Below are positions 10,801 to 24,230 of a stretch of DNA of 64,000 bases, one piece after another. The notes beneath the pieces are model-generated. The model saw nothing but the letters and a program-made list of their open reading frames with translations. It ran no database searches and had not been told where the DNA came from. The position numbers were made by a program, and so were the translations under genes. The DNA comes from Botryosphaeria dothidea (lineage: Eukaryota > Ascomycota > Dothideomycetes > Botryosphaeriales > Botryosphaeriaceae). The stretch is from contig WWBZ02000016.1 in assembly GCA_011503125.2 (NCBI GenBank), forward strand, positions 1,612,001 through 1,676,000, in the 5' to 3' direction. The stretch's first letter is position 1. Each line of letters opens with the position of its first letter.

Positions 10801-12638
10801 AGGAAAATGGTCGCAGCAGCAAATTTGGACAGTGGCTTCAACGTTTGAAGGCTTTCGATGACAAGACTTTTGATCGCCATATGTCCGACACGATCTCCAG
10901 CATGATGCTCAGCAACGGGCAATCACTCCTACATATTCTGCCATGCGCAGTAGGATCCGGATCGCTATCGTTGGAAAACTTCATCTCCTTCTCCGAGACT
11001 ACGATCGGCTTCCTGCGAAAGACGAACGTTTCTGCTGCTGCCAACGCTTCCCTTCACGTGCTGGATGCCATCCTTCCCATGGAGGGACTCCAGGGTTTTG
11101 GACTGGTGCAAGAGATCTATCGCTACAGAATTGAGCAGGAGAAGTTGTGCCAAAGCCCGCAAGGCACTGCTTTACAACTTCTGCGCCAGGCTATTGAGCT
11201 TTGCTCTGATTCCAAGAACTCTAATCAGCCGGCACAGCTTGAGGAATTGCTGAGGAATCAGCGTCTGCTCAAGGTCCTCCGATACCATGCATCTCGGAAT
11301 GCGCAAGATTTTTGCGTGGCAATGGGAATCAGCCCCTCTTCGGAGAACGCTAATGCTGCCATGGCACTGGATGAAAAGCGCTCGACACTCTTCAAGGCAC
11401 TATTCGATGCTTTGATGGATCCGAGCAGCAGCTTAGGCCTTGCAAATCTCGATGCCGAAGACCAGGCAAGCACCCTTGTAAACGCCGCGGATGATCTCTC
11501 AGTACCCTTCTGCCAACTGGAACTGCAATTGCTCTTCAAGATCCAGGTCCTCTCCGATGAAGAGGGCGAGATTGGTGTAGCAGATGCGATCATCCAGGCT
11601 GTCAAGGAAGCTGTGGAGAACGACAAGTCTATTTGGTCCGATCTCCTCACCGGGCTGGATGCAGAAATGACCCGGAAGATCCGTGAATATGCAGAGACGC
11701 ACATACTATCCGCCGTCACCACTCTCTCGAAAGCACGTTCCGGAACCGAGGAGCCGATAGTCTCGACAAGCAAGGAAGATCATCAGAAGATGCTTCACAG
11801 ATATCTTTCTGTGCTCAACTTAACCGCATGGAGCATAGACGACAAGACCCAAAGCCAGATCTGTGCTGCGATCTTAGAGAAACTCCGTAACTTGCTTGAT
11901 CTGCTTTCTCCGTCAAACCAAACTGGTCAGGCGAGCGATTCGAGAGAGGAAGTGACGAAATTGCGGCAAGGATACGCTGTTGCCAATGCTCTCTGCCCAT
12001 GGATTTGCGCCATGCTCCACCTCATTGTTGTCCACAAATCGATCTGCCAGCCTGGAAAAGCACACACCAGTCACCAAGCAAGTTTGCTCTGGACATTGCG
12101 CACATTCCTTCTTCATCAGGATCTTCAACCGTTTTCCCAAACTACGGAATATATTCTCGACGTTGCAGCATCTCTTTCCGACGACCTCCCTGACGAAGCC
12201 CGCGCGCAGCTCCTCAAATATGAAGCTGCCAAATCGACACATGACCCTCGTGTGGTCTTCATACTGGGCCTTCCTGCGGCCATACAGGATTCTTGGCTCG
12301 GTCTCATCACTCCAACTCAACCTCAACCCTCCGGCAGCAATCCTCCTGCTAGTGTCGCGGCTGCAGCCCGCGGCACAGCAGCGCAGCACCAGCATCAAGG
12401 CTTCTGGCAGGCGCAAGCGCAGCGCACTCAAGCGCAGCAGCAGCGCCTTGGAGCCACCAGTGCTGGTGCGGCAGCTCACACTGGCACTGTGAGTGGCGGT
12501 TCTGCTCAGCCTGTCGAATATGGCAAGCCCGTCCCGTATCATCCCCGTCGCTGGGAAATCTTACCGGACTCGACTAGCGGGTCTGGCCCGAACGACACCG
12601 CACTGAGCCTGACGTTGTTCGATGCCAAGAAAGTTTGA
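7875..12638 (+). CDS. SRB8: Mediator complex subunit 12 (SRB8)
   Basis: MED12 belongs to the CDK8 kinase module of Mediator (with CDK8, cyclin C and MED13) and controls module activity and RNA polymerase II transcription in the nucleus. Three exons, 7875-9854, 9908-10194 and 10247-12638, give 1,552 aa. The N-terminal 130 residues are disordered. The Med12 signature region follows, including GKTVDFYPWAGNHAEDNLS and then WLRDLANPSLPPKRRIPHG, where the family has conserved short motifs around residues 190-310. The middle is a long helical repeat-like region. The C-terminus is Ala/Gln-rich (residues about 1450-1500) and ends RRWEILPDSTSGSGPNDTAL...LFDAKKV, the typical fungal ending. Introns are 53 and 52 nt with GTAAGA/GTACGT donors. 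Length is close to that of other Pezizomycotina SRB8 proteins. The start was taken at the first ATG in frame; no upstream exon could be supported. Confidence 0.95.
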
Positions 12639-15600
12639 GAGGATGCCTACTTCAACACCCTAACCAAAATGTCGGATCAGATGATTACCTGACTACCTGT
12701 CTCGCCCTTGGACCTCCATCAAGGAGCACTCTTCTTGCCTCAACTTCCGTTCTTATTTGTTTGCTAGGGATGGGTACTCATCATTTTGGAGGTCGATCGG
12801 ATTCTATGCCCGCGTATCGTTGGTCAACTTCTCTTTGTGCATTCTCCGCATCTTCAGGGACACCCTACGGGCGTTTTGTGCATCACTAAATCTCTTACGG
12901 GCGTTTATAATTTCGGAACATTATTACTCGTATTTCAAGGCGTTTAGTTCTTTTTTTTTTCTATCATGTGGGCATTCCCAGCTATCTCACGGGGTTGTTG
13001 GTATTCGCGGAAAGCGCTTGGGGGTTTACTTTGGTTACACTTGGTGTGTTTTTGTTTATCATGACCGATGGATGGATGGCTGGATGGCATGACGAGAGCG
13101 AGAGTATTTGTAGGTATTGCATAGTCATCGTCGTTTTGGACCCTGTTCGGAAATCTTTTTTCATATCATCCAAGGCTCTCTCGCTCTGTTGTTGTCGCTA
13201 TCGGGATTGGAATGGAAGGGAGCGCCATCGTTTCCTTTTCCTTGTCCTTTTTGTTTACATCACTTCTTTGGCAAAAAGATAGATGTGCAGAGAAAAAGAG
13301 ATGGTCTTGACAATCACTGGTTATCCTCGGACGAGCCTGTGCGTCTCCGGCACCGCTAAGGCGCCATGTCGTTAGTGAGCAAATGTGGTTTGGAATATCG
13401 ACGGTCAACAATGCAGGGAAAGGCCGAATGCCACAAAGAGATGCCAATCTTGATGGGCTGCAAGGTCATGAAGTTGAAGGCCATCGATCAGAGCACTATA
13501 AGGCATCAGATCGTGGATCTTAACACGCGGAAGGAATCGTTCACCAGAGACGCTGTTTTAAACATCACGACTATACTTCTGCAACCGGCCTTATCGTCTT
13601 GATCACATTTAAGAGTTTTCCGAGGAGCCTTTTACCTCTTTTGGTTCGCATCCTTCCAGTCAGGCAGACCATCGCGCCCGGTAACTTTACAACAAGGAGC
13701 CCGGCCTAAGCAGGTGGACTACACTTATGGGTTCATTGGACCTTGCCAGCATCGCCAAAAGTGCCTCGTAAGCGGACATGACACCGTAATCTGAGCATAT
13801 ATATCTTGTCTTCTGCCGCATTGTCTACGGGGTTGCTCGTGCTCGATCTCTTCTCGTATCAACGCCCTCCGGAAAGTAATTCGCGTGTCTATACTTTACT
13901 ACCGTTTTCAAAGTGGTAAAATCCATGAGAAGAGTTGAAAGTTATTTCCTTCTCTCTAGCGTTTAGAAGTCGGGCTGTGCAAGGCGGGTCTTTCCAGAGA
14001 ACCACTGCCAAAAAGCTTTGTGCGGAGAAGCAGACATACGTTTCAGAACGAGTTCTTGAAACTAAGCTCGCCCTCAATGGTTCCTGCTGATGAATCCTCT
14101 CGATTCCTCAGAAACTGATCAAGACGGGGACAGAGTCGCTGAGATGGCACTTTTCACACGATTTGAGAAACCAGGATCCTGCCAAAAGCCAGTGAAAATG
14201 GTTAGGCTGGCATTACTGCCAGCGTAATCTTTTGTACGCCATTAGTCCCAGCTGGATGGATCACTACTAGTCATAATATTTAATGAGGCGTTCTGGCGTT
14301 CTAGATTGGAACTTTGAGCTTCGGGCAGGCCACGCGGTGGCAGTGTTCGCCACCAGCATGGATACTTACCAACATGACATCTCGCGGATTTCTCTTACCG
14401 TTCTATGCAGCTAATCAGATGATTCCTCGTGCGTTTCGACTGCCATGTGCTGATTCGGCAGTCTCCTCGTGGGTTTGACTTAGATCTTTCCTACTCTTAA
14501 GGCCTCTTGAGGGATCCTTTAAGCCTTTCTCGTACCCAATCGGTCACGTATGACGCCCTTGACATCTTGGAAGACCTTTCACAACACGAGAAACTGAGTC
14601 ACTGGGCCTGGCTTCCCTTTTCCGTTTGATTGAAGTGCCTCGGGGATGAAGTTACGTCAAACATCAAGGGCGATTGATGATGAAGGACGCGTATCCAATA
14701 CTAGAGAGATGCTGTTCTAACATAGCCAGAAGTATTGCTCAATACTAGAAGTGCATCGTGACCATTTCCGACAAGACTTATCTGCCCAGACGATCCGCTG
14801 AGATGGGTCTTAGCGTGCATTCTTGCAATACCGAACAAGCCTCGGAGTCAGTTCTGGCAAAACGTTTCGGAGTCTCAACATGGATCGTTACTGAGTGCAC
14901 CTATGGAAAAGACTATGAAAATGTTGGCTTAAATTAGACGCCAAAGATGGCTACCTGCAGCTGAAGTAAGGCGTATTCCTAGCAATACCGGCGCCGGTCA
15001 AATGGAGTGGGGAAGTAGGGACTTTGATGAAAGAATGAGACACGAGAGCAAGATCCGTGTGGCGTATTGGGAGACCTCAGTGTGCTGCGAGGGATAAAGA
15101 TTCAGAGATAGACCTTCATGGAAACTTCTTCTATTAAACAGGCACTGCTACTGTCTTGAGTCTGCATACACACATGCAGAACTACAACTGCTCTGATGTA
15201 TTTTTTTTTTTTCAAAATTTGAAATTACGGAGTCGGGCGCTCTTGTGTTCTGCCACCTGTGGCGAACTCGACATCCCAGCTTCTTGAGACATCTTGACTA
15301 TTGTCCATCTTCGTAAGCTGCAGATGAGAGGTAAGTCTGATTAATGTAGGCTGTTATGCTACATAATCGATGGTAGAGAAAATTAACGAACTCTGCTCAA
15401 GACAACTATTGAAGTGTAGAGATGGCAATAAGATGGAAGATAAGTCTCGGCTGTAAATCAGATCGGCATCAATCTACCGAAGTGTGGATGCAAAGCGAGT
15501 CAAAAAATGTCAACCCCGAAAAAGTAGTGATCATGCGAAGGGTTCCAGCGACGAAGGCCACTGATAAATCGCTTGAGAAAAGCTCTGGTGTTAGCCATGG

Positions 15601-18349
15601 GGGCATATATGTATGCCGCGCCTGCACAAGCAGTGAGAGACACAGTCGATGCCAGGTGCTTACGGTCCAACTTCCCATGCCTTTTCCAGGATATGCACTC
15701 TTGACTATCCCAGACGCAGCGGTAACAGCCGTCTCTGGAGACAACGCGTGTGACGCAAAGTTAGCGTTACGGTTCTGGGCTGCGTTAAGGTGTCTCGTCA
15801 GTCCAGCAAATTCGCTCGTGCGTAACGTACCCAGGGATTCGACTACGGCTTCGGCCCCATGAGTGTTGCAAAAGCAAGTACTGACACGTGTGCGGGGTGG
15901 AAATCTTTGTCCAGACACCAGTCTAATAGACTTACATCGATAGTCCAAACAATGCCCCAAGTTTGCACAAATTCCTGAGCTTCCTGTTGCAGTAATCCGT
16001 ACGTCTATTCTTATCCCTTGACGCCCTCACGGCAAAGGTTCGTCCTGGAGCCGCTCGGCAGATCTTGACTTACCTGCAGCAGTAAGCCGCTTCCACCGTG
16101 GATCAGTAACTGGAGCCGAGATCGAGACAGATTCAAACCAGTTCGAGGCCCGCTAAACAGGGCCCCCGGATGGGGAGAGATAGGCTTCCATCCCGGCCAG
16201 CCGAACCGCAAGAACTTGGAGGGGTGAGAGCAAGTAAAGTTTGGCGTAGCACTAGTGCTTCCAGCCGCACCATCAAGCCCGCAAATCGCAGGCTGCGATG
16301 CGGCGGCGCACTACTCGCTGAGCAGTGTGAACCCCGGGAAATCCGCGCGCACATGCGCCTCTCCTCCACACAGCAAGAAGAAACGAAAGAAGGGCAAGCG
16401 GAAACGGACGCAAGTCAAAGGGACGGGAGCCTATGATGCGCATGTGTGCCCGCGGGTTTTCCCTCGCTGCTTGCGCGCCGAACACAGGCACCTTCTCCTC
16501 CCCATTCGCTGGAGGAGCGCACCAATCGGCCACAGAAAGCTTAAGTCGGATCAGGTGCTCTCTAGCACAACTCTCCTTGACGACCGCCAATGCGGCGCAG
16601 TCAGCCAAATATTCCCGGCGTACCGGAGCTCGTGAAGATAGTTCGATGTTCCTTGCCTTCCACGATATTGGAAAGCTAGCGATCAAAGTGGGGATGAAGG
16701 AATGGCTTTTGAGCTTGTTTCTCGTTTGAAGTTCCTCTCCTGGAAACATCAGAGGTTGGTTCAACTTCTTGCTTTTGCTCGGAACCTTTGACATATTTCA
16801 AAAGGAGCAGTGGCGTCCGGTAAGTTTCCACGTGTCTGCTTCGCTCAGATCTCCAATGAGGCTGCGATCTATGCGAACCGTGTCTCTTTCCAAAGGACAG
16901 TTTCAGGTTTAGACTCAGAGTGATGCTACCCTTTCGTGCTGCGCTGCGAAATTAGCCTTAGCGAAACGTGGGAACACGTGAAGGCTGTCAAACATGAGTT
17001 CTCTTCCGGTAGCTTCTGCGCTTGAATGCGAGATGGGGCGAACAATCCCCCAATGTTGTTGCACTATTGCGGTCAAGATGCAGGTGATCTTTTAAGACGC
17101 GAGAAAACATCGTTACTGACTCGCTGTCGAAGATCTGTATGCAGGGCAATTTCTTCAAGCAGACATGGAGAGCGGGGCGATGTGATCTAGGCGGGTAGTG
17201 GGAGGTTAAAGTATGCAGGGCAAGCGGGTGTATATACGATTGCGGACACGCTCTGCGATGACTACACACGAGTATTCTTGGGTGAGCATAGGTAATGAGC
17301 GACTTGTAGGCAACACAGGAAGCAGGGGCTGAACAGCTGGAAATTCCACCAACCAAGGCATCGGATGACGGCAAATACAGCGGCTCAAAAGGGCGGTTAT
17401 CTCTGGCGGGCCGTTGCACTCGGGCGGGCAGCCTGTGGTGGCACGGCAGCGCCCGGTCGCGGTGGAGCACATACCGAAAGCGGCAAGCGGGATTCCAAAG
17501 ACGGCTATTTTTGGAGGGAGGTTGCGCGCTCGGGAAGGAAGCGATTGGGCGTGGTTGGCGGTGCTCGTGTCAGCGACTGTTGCGGTCTGCGGCGACGAGC
17601 AGAGGGCTCGAGGAGGCGCGACGGGCGATGGGCGAGAAAGCTTGAGTGCGGCGGCGGTGGTAGCCCCGTGAGTTTGGGTTTGGTGGCGTCCAAGCAGCGG
17701 TGCGATGAGGTGCTGGCCGGGGGCGTTGGGTCGTCAGTGCAGCCGTTGCGCCGGGCGGGCGTGGTTGGGGCCGTTGAGCTTTGGGGGCGGCCATCTAGCG
17801 CTGTCGCTGCTGCTGTCTGCTGGCCGCGTCGCAGCAGGCGGGGACAGGCCCAGACACTTCAGCCTTACGCTGCCATTGGCTGCCGATCTTCAGCTTCACT
17901 TCCCTCGCGTCCAGCTCCCCCAGATGCACCAGGCCTGACACCGCGCAGCTTACGCCCAGCCCCAGCACTGATGCGCCGCGGCAAACGGCCCTGCTGCTCC
18001 GTCCTGTGCGAGGTTCCAGGTACGTGTCTGCCGGTATCGTCGTGATGCACGAGCACGCACAATCCCTGCCCGCCAACTGCGCTGCCCTCCCTGTCCGTCC
18101 AGCTTCCACACGCCTCCAGACGACCAGATAGAGCCCGCTAGACCAGCCCATCCCCGCGCCGAGCTATATCTACGCGCCGATCCCGCGAGACGCATTGGCC
18201 CCACTCCGCTCGATACACGCCCGCCAAAGGTAGCTAGCTGTGCCTATCCTCGACTCATACATAATCTTCCCGCCGCTGTTGTTTCCCCGTCTTACCTCTC
18301 CTCAACCCTCTGCCTTACCCAAACGAGCCGCCACATTCCCCCGAGAGCC
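12639..18349. other. 5.7-kb stretch without a recognisable gene
   Basis: Both strands were read through. Only short frames occur, the longest being 146 codons at 15422-15862 (+) and 226 codons at 17365-18045 (+). Neither has a recognisable motif or family resemblance. About 13.6-15.4 kb is dense in stops in all frames and contains a T-run near 15202. About 16.2-18.3 kb is GC-rich and probably includes the promoter and 5' UTR of the downstream bZIP gene. A GGAT-type short repeat lies near 13068-13087. No LTR, terminal inverted repeat or transposase remnant was seen. Confidence 0.45.
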
Positions 18350-19655
18350 ATGGACTACTCTTCCTATTTCTCCGCGCCGCCTCCTCACCAGTACTACATG
18401 GGCCTCCCGCCCACGCCCTCCTACGACAGCACCGCCGACAAGCTCAACTTGCAGGTATTAAGCTTTGCGGAAGCTCGAGCAGCTTCCCCCCAGTCCTCAA
18501 CCTCATCTCCGCCTCTTCCCGCACCCGCCCCCATGCCCACAACACGAACAACAAGCAACCGCCGCAATGTACCGCTCAGCTAACATTGCGATGAACTTCC
18601 AGAGCCACCTCGACCCGGCCTCATTCCTGCAATACGACGCCTTTTCGTTTTCCTCGCTTCCCTCCGGCTCGCCACCCGCCCATCACCACCACCACCACCA
18701 CCACCACCAGTCGCACTCGACCGTCCCGCCAGCTCTCGACGCAGTTGGCAGCGTCGACAGCGGCATCTCCCTCGACCTCGACACCCAGCAGGCCTCACAC
18801 GCCCACCACCACACCCAAGCCTCGCCCATCCACGCCAACCTAAGCACCTCAGGCCTCCCGCATCCCGCCGCCGCCGGCCCATCCACCTACAACACCACCT
18901 CCTCCTCCGCCGCCGCCAGCGCCTCCCCGCCGCCCCAACAAGTACCCGCCTCCCCAACCACCCGCACACGCTCGTCTTCCGAGGAGAAAGACGGCAACAA
19001 CCTCTCGGGCGCCAACCTCACGCCCGCGCAGTCGCGCCGCAAAGCCCAGAACCGTGCCGCCCAGCGCGCCTTTCGCGAACGCAAGGAGCGCCACGTGCGC
19101 GAGCTCGAGGACAAGCTGCGGTCCCTCGAGAACTCGACGCACTCGCTGCAGAGCGACAACGAGCGGCTCAAACTCCTGCTCCAGCGGGCCAAGACGGAAA
19201 ATGAGATTCTGAGGGCGACGCGAGGGTCGAGGCCGGGCAGTCCGGGCAGCGGTGCCAGCTCGGCGGACGCGGGCGGGATGGAGATGGATTTGGACAGGGA
19301 TGCGTACACGACGGTGTCGGCGGCCGGGGGTGCGGGAGCGGTGGCGTCGAGCTCGTCGGGCGGTTCGAGGGGGAGTGGGAATGGCAGCCCGAGCGCGGGG
19401 AGTTCGGGGCAGAGGGCGGGTCGTAGCGGTCGTGGGCACAGCCGGACGCAGCATCTGCTGGGGGCGAGTCAGACGTGGGATCTGATACAGTCGCATCCGT
19501 TGGTGCGGTCGGGTGCCGTGGATGTGGCGGATGTGTGCGAGAGGTTGAGGACGGCAGCGAGGTGTGATGGCCAGGGTCCGGTATTTGAGGAGGGAGTTAT
19601 TTACAAGGTTATTGAGGAGGAGAGCAGCAGGGGAGGTGGGGATGCATTGATATGA
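18350..19655 (+). CDS. bZIP transcription factor, fungal AP-1/Yap-like
   Basis: Two exons, 18350-18454 and 18603-19655, give a 385-aa nuclear DNA-binding protein. The intron (148 nt) has a CTAAC branch site 17 nt before its TTCCAG acceptor. Exon 1 encodes MDYSSYFSAPPPHQYYMGLP, a start seen in related fungal bZIP proteins. Nine consecutive histidines lie at about residues 62-70. The basic region (about 180-205) has QNRAAQRAFRERKERHV, the Yap/Pap1-type NxxAQxxFR signature. It is followed by a leucine zipper with leucines every seven residues (LEDKLRSLENSTHSLQSDN onward). A Ser/Gly-rich linker leads to a conserved C-terminus with TWDLIQSHPLVRSG and ARCDGQGPVFEEGVIY. The cysteine-rich redox domains of Yap1 itself are not present (only scattered Cys), so a direct oxidative sensor role is not supported. 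The exact orthologue is not named. Confidence 0.88.
18681..18707 (+). repeat. Histidine-codon run (nine codons) in the bZIP gene
   Basis: One CAT and eight CAC codons in a row encode nine histidines in the disordered N-terminal part. A trinucleotide run like this is prone to length variation between strains. Confidence 0.9.
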
Positions 19656-22600
19656 TGAGGAGAGACGGAAAAAAAAAAGATAGATGAGCGGGAATGTCAT
19701 GGAGCGGCATATACCATTGGGAAGTGGGAACTCGGCGCCTACATCGTAGGGTTGATCTGGGACTTCGTTTTGGGCTTTATCAGAGAAGGTCAAGTATTGG
19801 AAAAGAGGAGTGGGAAATCTGAGTACCGCTCGCTTTTGGACTCTTTGACTTTCACGCCTAAATTTTTGCTTTTTTTCACTGTATATACCCTTTTTTTTTG
19901 GAGTTGGTCGGTTGGCTGGGATATCTTGCCACTGCTCTGGCGCTCTATCAGAAAATACCTATTATGATGACTGCCGTCGGGATCGAATGATATCACATTT
20001 TCATCATCATGTCCATTACGATTTAGTGATCAGGATTATCTGGGCAGACATCTTCAACCAAATGACACAGCACGAACGTCGTTATCCGTTGACCTTGATG
20101 ACGAGAACGTTGTCAAAATAGAATTCTCTTACGTGAATACCGATTGCCTCCGTAGCATATATCGGCTTCCTTCCCTACTGTTTCTCTTTTCTCTTTTATC
20201 TGCCTCAGCCTCAAAATCCTTCAGCCTTGCACATAAAACGTGACTAAGTAGCACTAATCCCAGGTACGTTCTATTAAAACAAGTACGACCCGAGCAGCAA
20301 AGTCACGCCAGAGTTCATGAAAAGGAAGGGAAGGGAAGAAGAAACAGAAAAGAAAAGGGGGAACAAACACGCAGCATCACCCCACTCACGCACACCGACA
20401 AAGCACAACGCTGACACCACCTCTCAGCTCTCTTTCGCCGCTGCCGACCCGACCCGGCAAAAACAACGACAGAAACCGGCGAAACACGGCATTTTCGGTG
20501 TACCACATCAAGCATGCCGATACGGCCGGTCTGCACGCGCGGTTACTAAGGGCGCCATCCGGCATCTGACGGCAGCCGCGTTGATTAGGCATTTGAACGA
20601 GAAGGGGTGGAGGGCAAGGTGACGCGAAAAGGTTGCATTACGCGCGCCTATCGCCGTTCAAGCATTTTCTCCAGGCATTCCTAGCGCTGTCTGGAATACG
20701 CGTGGTTTTTTTTCTTTCGGGGGAAAGAATCGCGAGTATGCATGCGGGGACTAGAAAGGCATGGATGGATTGGTGGTGCAGGATGCGGCAGGCCTCTCGC
20801 GTGGCGGGGAAGGGAGAGGCAGAACAACACGGCAGGGGTCTTGCCTGTGTAGGTCAAGAGCAGGATGAAAAGCACGCCATTCCTACGGAGCCGAGTTTGG
20901 GTGCGGAGACAGCGCGACTGCAAGGCTGGCCGGAGCCCGTGTGCGGCACGGCGCGACGAGAAAGGGCGGTCCCGGCCACGCGTACGCCGACGACCGCCAT
21001 GAGCTGCGATGCGACTGATAAACGGGAACAGGCTTGTTGCTCCTACGAGAAGGCTTAGGGAGAAAAGCGGGGTTCCTTCGGGGGGTTGTTAAGGGAGGCA
21101 GAAAGTGGTTAAGAGTCAGCAATTAGATTCGGGTTGATTGATTAGGGCGTAGGGCTGAGAAGGAAGGAAAATTTCTGGTCTTGTTTTTGGTCTGCGGTAC
21201 AGAAGGGTGTTGCAGCCGGCGGTGAGCTCCGAGTATGATATTCCCATGGACAAAGATCAGACCAGAACTACTACGGGGAATTTGAAGCATTTACCCGGGT
21301 AGGCTTATCAACAGAAACACAATTCATTCCTGCCAGGACTAAGACTTCAATTGTCTATGAAGTTTCGTTTTTGAGAGGTCATTACCATCAGTCTTCGGCT
21401 GTAGCATTTCTCTGTACGTGAGTGTGTTTGAGACACTTTCGTTTCGTGGAAGGAGTTGAGTGGGGGTTGGCCATGATTGGATGAGAAGAAAGCGCGATGA
21501 CGGTTAAACGGGTTAAGCCGAGAGACGTGGTTGGGGGAGGAGCAACAACAGATGTTTTAGAATAGGTGCACCACCTACGAAGAGTGGTCTGACGTCGTGC
21601 CAGTGAGTGGGAATCCCGAGCAGCGGGAGCACGCGGCACGGCACGCGGGAATTGCGTATTTTGGGTGCGACTGGAGCTTTGTGTCAGCCTGGTATAGGCA
21701 TATCAATCCCCTGTGAGGCAGCGAGAAGTTGAGATACGCTCGTGTTTGTAGAACTACGACGTTTCCCGGCATTCTGGAATGGTGGGCATGCGTAATGCCG
21801 ATGCGGAGCCGCTGGTTCAACGTGCTCTGCCCTGTATTACCTACTTGACCCTACGCTTCCGCGTACGTTGGACTGCAGAATGCATGCAACGTTTCAGAGT
21901 TTCAAGATTTTCGCATGACCTTGAAGAGCGCTGTTTAGTGGGGAAGCGGGCGGGGTTGGGGTAGGACAAAATGCGAGTTGCACGTGCGGAAGGTGAATTT
22001 GTTGCCTGATTACGAGCCGACTAAATGCTGACAGGGCCGGAGCATGTACCGAGGGATAAGATCATTTTACCACGGGCATGAATACGTTTCCGTGGAAAGA
22101 TGCGTAGTCGAAGGAAAGGCAGTAAGAATTTGGAAATAATCCGGCAATAAGCCAGAGAGCCTCAACACTTCAAGACAGCCGCTCCCGAGATGGACTCGTC
22201 CCCGCAGGAAGGGCTGGTTAGAGAACGCGAATAGCACCGTCTCCATTCAATCGTCCAAGAGATGGTCAGTTGGAAAAAATGTCGCACTAGGAGGCGCCTC
22301 ATAGGCGGAAAAACGGCGAGAAGGGAGTATCAGGGAAGCTGTAGTGAACGCAATGGTGGCGCTGCCTTACGCGTTCGGTACGAAGGTCAAGGGCCGTGCG
22401 AATTAACCTTTGAGGAGTGAGATAGAGTGATGAGTTAGTCTGGCCCGATACCCGTGCCTCCCGTTGTTTCCCGTTGGTCGGAACAAGATGGGGACAGTCT
22501 CCCTGCAGAAGCAGGAGGATCGGGCCAGGGAATGCATGCATGAGTTCCTACACTGAGACCATTTAGGAGAAGCGTGGACGATGTCAGCACAGCAAAAACT

Positions 22601-23111
22601 GCAGAGGGCGCTGAGGTAAGGCAGCCAAGAGAAACTGGGCTGAAGGCGGGGTGGAAGTCAGCAGGATAGTTGTCGTTGACGGTTAAAGGGCAGAGGCAGC
22701 CGGACGATTGACGAAACCGGGCACTGCGTTGTCTGACTAGGGTCCACTTGCATATCTATCCCGGAGCGAGATAACGTATCAGTCCACACAAATATGATCA
22801 AAAGTGACAAGGCGCAGTCAGATCTGGATTTGGTAGGCCGAAGCTTCTCGCTCCGACTGTATATGCGTGAAGAATCCCGCTGCGGGCTAGAAGACTGCTT
22901 CGTCTTCCTGCAGCTTGCTGCTCGGTTTCGCTCTTGCACTGCCGTAAAGAGATGCATAGACCAGCAGACCCTGGAGAAAGCCCAGGTATGCATGTTGTCG
23001 TCATCCAGGATCTCTTTCCTGGTATATAGAACTGGGCGCTGGAGCTCAGCTCCGAACGAGCAGTGGGAAGATGGGCCCTGCCGTTGGTTGATCCGGTGTT
23101 CGGGCTACCAT
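19656..23111. other. 3.5-kb convergent intergenic region, nothing recognised
   Basis: This lies between the 3' ends of the bZIP gene and PLP2. Short frames occur on both strands, but none exceeds about 140 codons and none carries a recognisable motif. No repeat family or RNA gene was seen. Confidence 0.45.
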
Positions 23112-24230
23112 TCAATCCCAGTCACTATCCTCGTCGTCATCAACGCGGGTCTGGCGAATCTTTTTCGAGCTCTCGTCAGGCTCTTCTTCCTTCTGCTTGA
23201 GCCGGGGGTCGCCATGTTTGAGGGCACCGAGATCTATCAGCAGCTTCTCGACATCTGTAACAGGTTTGCGTCAGCAATCCATGCGCTTGATATGATGGTC
23301 CCAGCCGAATACTGAAACCCATCAGGGATACGAGGAAAGATCTCGGGCAGATTTATCTGAATCGCCTTACCTTCTACAGATGTGCGCGGTCCATTGAGTT
23401 CTTTCAACGTTACAATCTGCCTCTTAATGTCACCATCCTTATAGGTCAAGACAGTGGGCGTGTTTCGATCTGGGTATCCTTCGATGCACATGTTGGCCCT
23501 GATCTGGCAGAACTTGATGTCGCCGAATTTGCGAGCCAGTTCACGCCAAAGCTCGACTGCCCTCTGGGACTCGGTGTTGGTGCTTGCAGCAGTGAGGAGA
23601 ACAAGAACCCAAGCTTCTTTAGATGCGTCGGTCACATCGCGCGAATAGTCGGGTTTCTGCAGGTGGTAGACTTGGTTGAACTTTGAGGCGGTCTGGATGG
23701 AGGAAAGCTCGGCCATGCGCTTCTTCCTGTTCAAGGGTCAGTATGACTATCGCAAGACCGGCAAGCGAGGCACCAAAAGTTCCGGTTGCCGTTTACCAGT
23801 CAGAAGAAGCAGGAGCACTCAGCCAGTCATAGCATGGCAGAAGGTTTCAAATAGGTCCACTCCGGATGAATGCTTCAGCTCCTTCTAGATGGTAACCATC
23901 TCACAACTCTTCAGCAGAACCCTGAAGACCTACCGATATTGCTCAAGGAAATCGTCATCCTCTTCATCCTCCAGCTCCGCAAGTTCGTCCAGATCCTTGC
24001 CCTCTAGTCTGTTCTCGTGTGCTAGCCTCCGTGCTTCGGTGAGGGCCTCCTCGATCATGGGGGTGGGCGACGGAGGCTTCTCGGGGATGATACCATGCTT
24101 ACGGAGGATATCGTTCCTGCAGGGACATCAGACATTGCCTAGAATAGACATGCTAATTTCCTTACCACTCGGTGTCTTCATTGGGGTCGACCTCGACCTG
24201 CATAGGTACATCTGGCATTCCCGGGTTCAT
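23112..24230 (-). CDS. PLP2: Phosducin-like protein 2 (PLP2/VIAF family), thioredoxin fold
   Basis: PLP2-type proteins act with the cytosolic chaperonin CCT in folding actin and tubulin; the yeast gene is essential. Four minus-strand exons, 24166-24230, 23934-24116, 23371-23726 and 23112-23254, give 248 aa. The N-terminal helical part includes NEDTEWNDILRKHGIIPEKP, the class signature, then an acidic stretch ELEDEEDDDFLEQYR running into KKRMAEL. The thioredoxin-like domain (about 105-200) contains PDYSRDVTDASKEAWVLVLL and CIEGYPDRNTPTVLTYKDGD. The tail is charged and ends DDEDSDWD, the usual acidic C-terminus. The Cys pair of true thioredoxins is absent, as expected. Introns are 49, 207 and 116 nt, and the 207-nt one joins residues that are adjacent in the family. 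Alternative in-frame ATGs lie 12 and 27 nt downstream of the chosen start. Confidence 0.93.

Noticed and set aside
15422..15862. 146-codon plus-strand frame in the 5.7-kb spacer
   Set aside because: No recognisable family and an overlapping 163-codon minus frame. Treated as chance.
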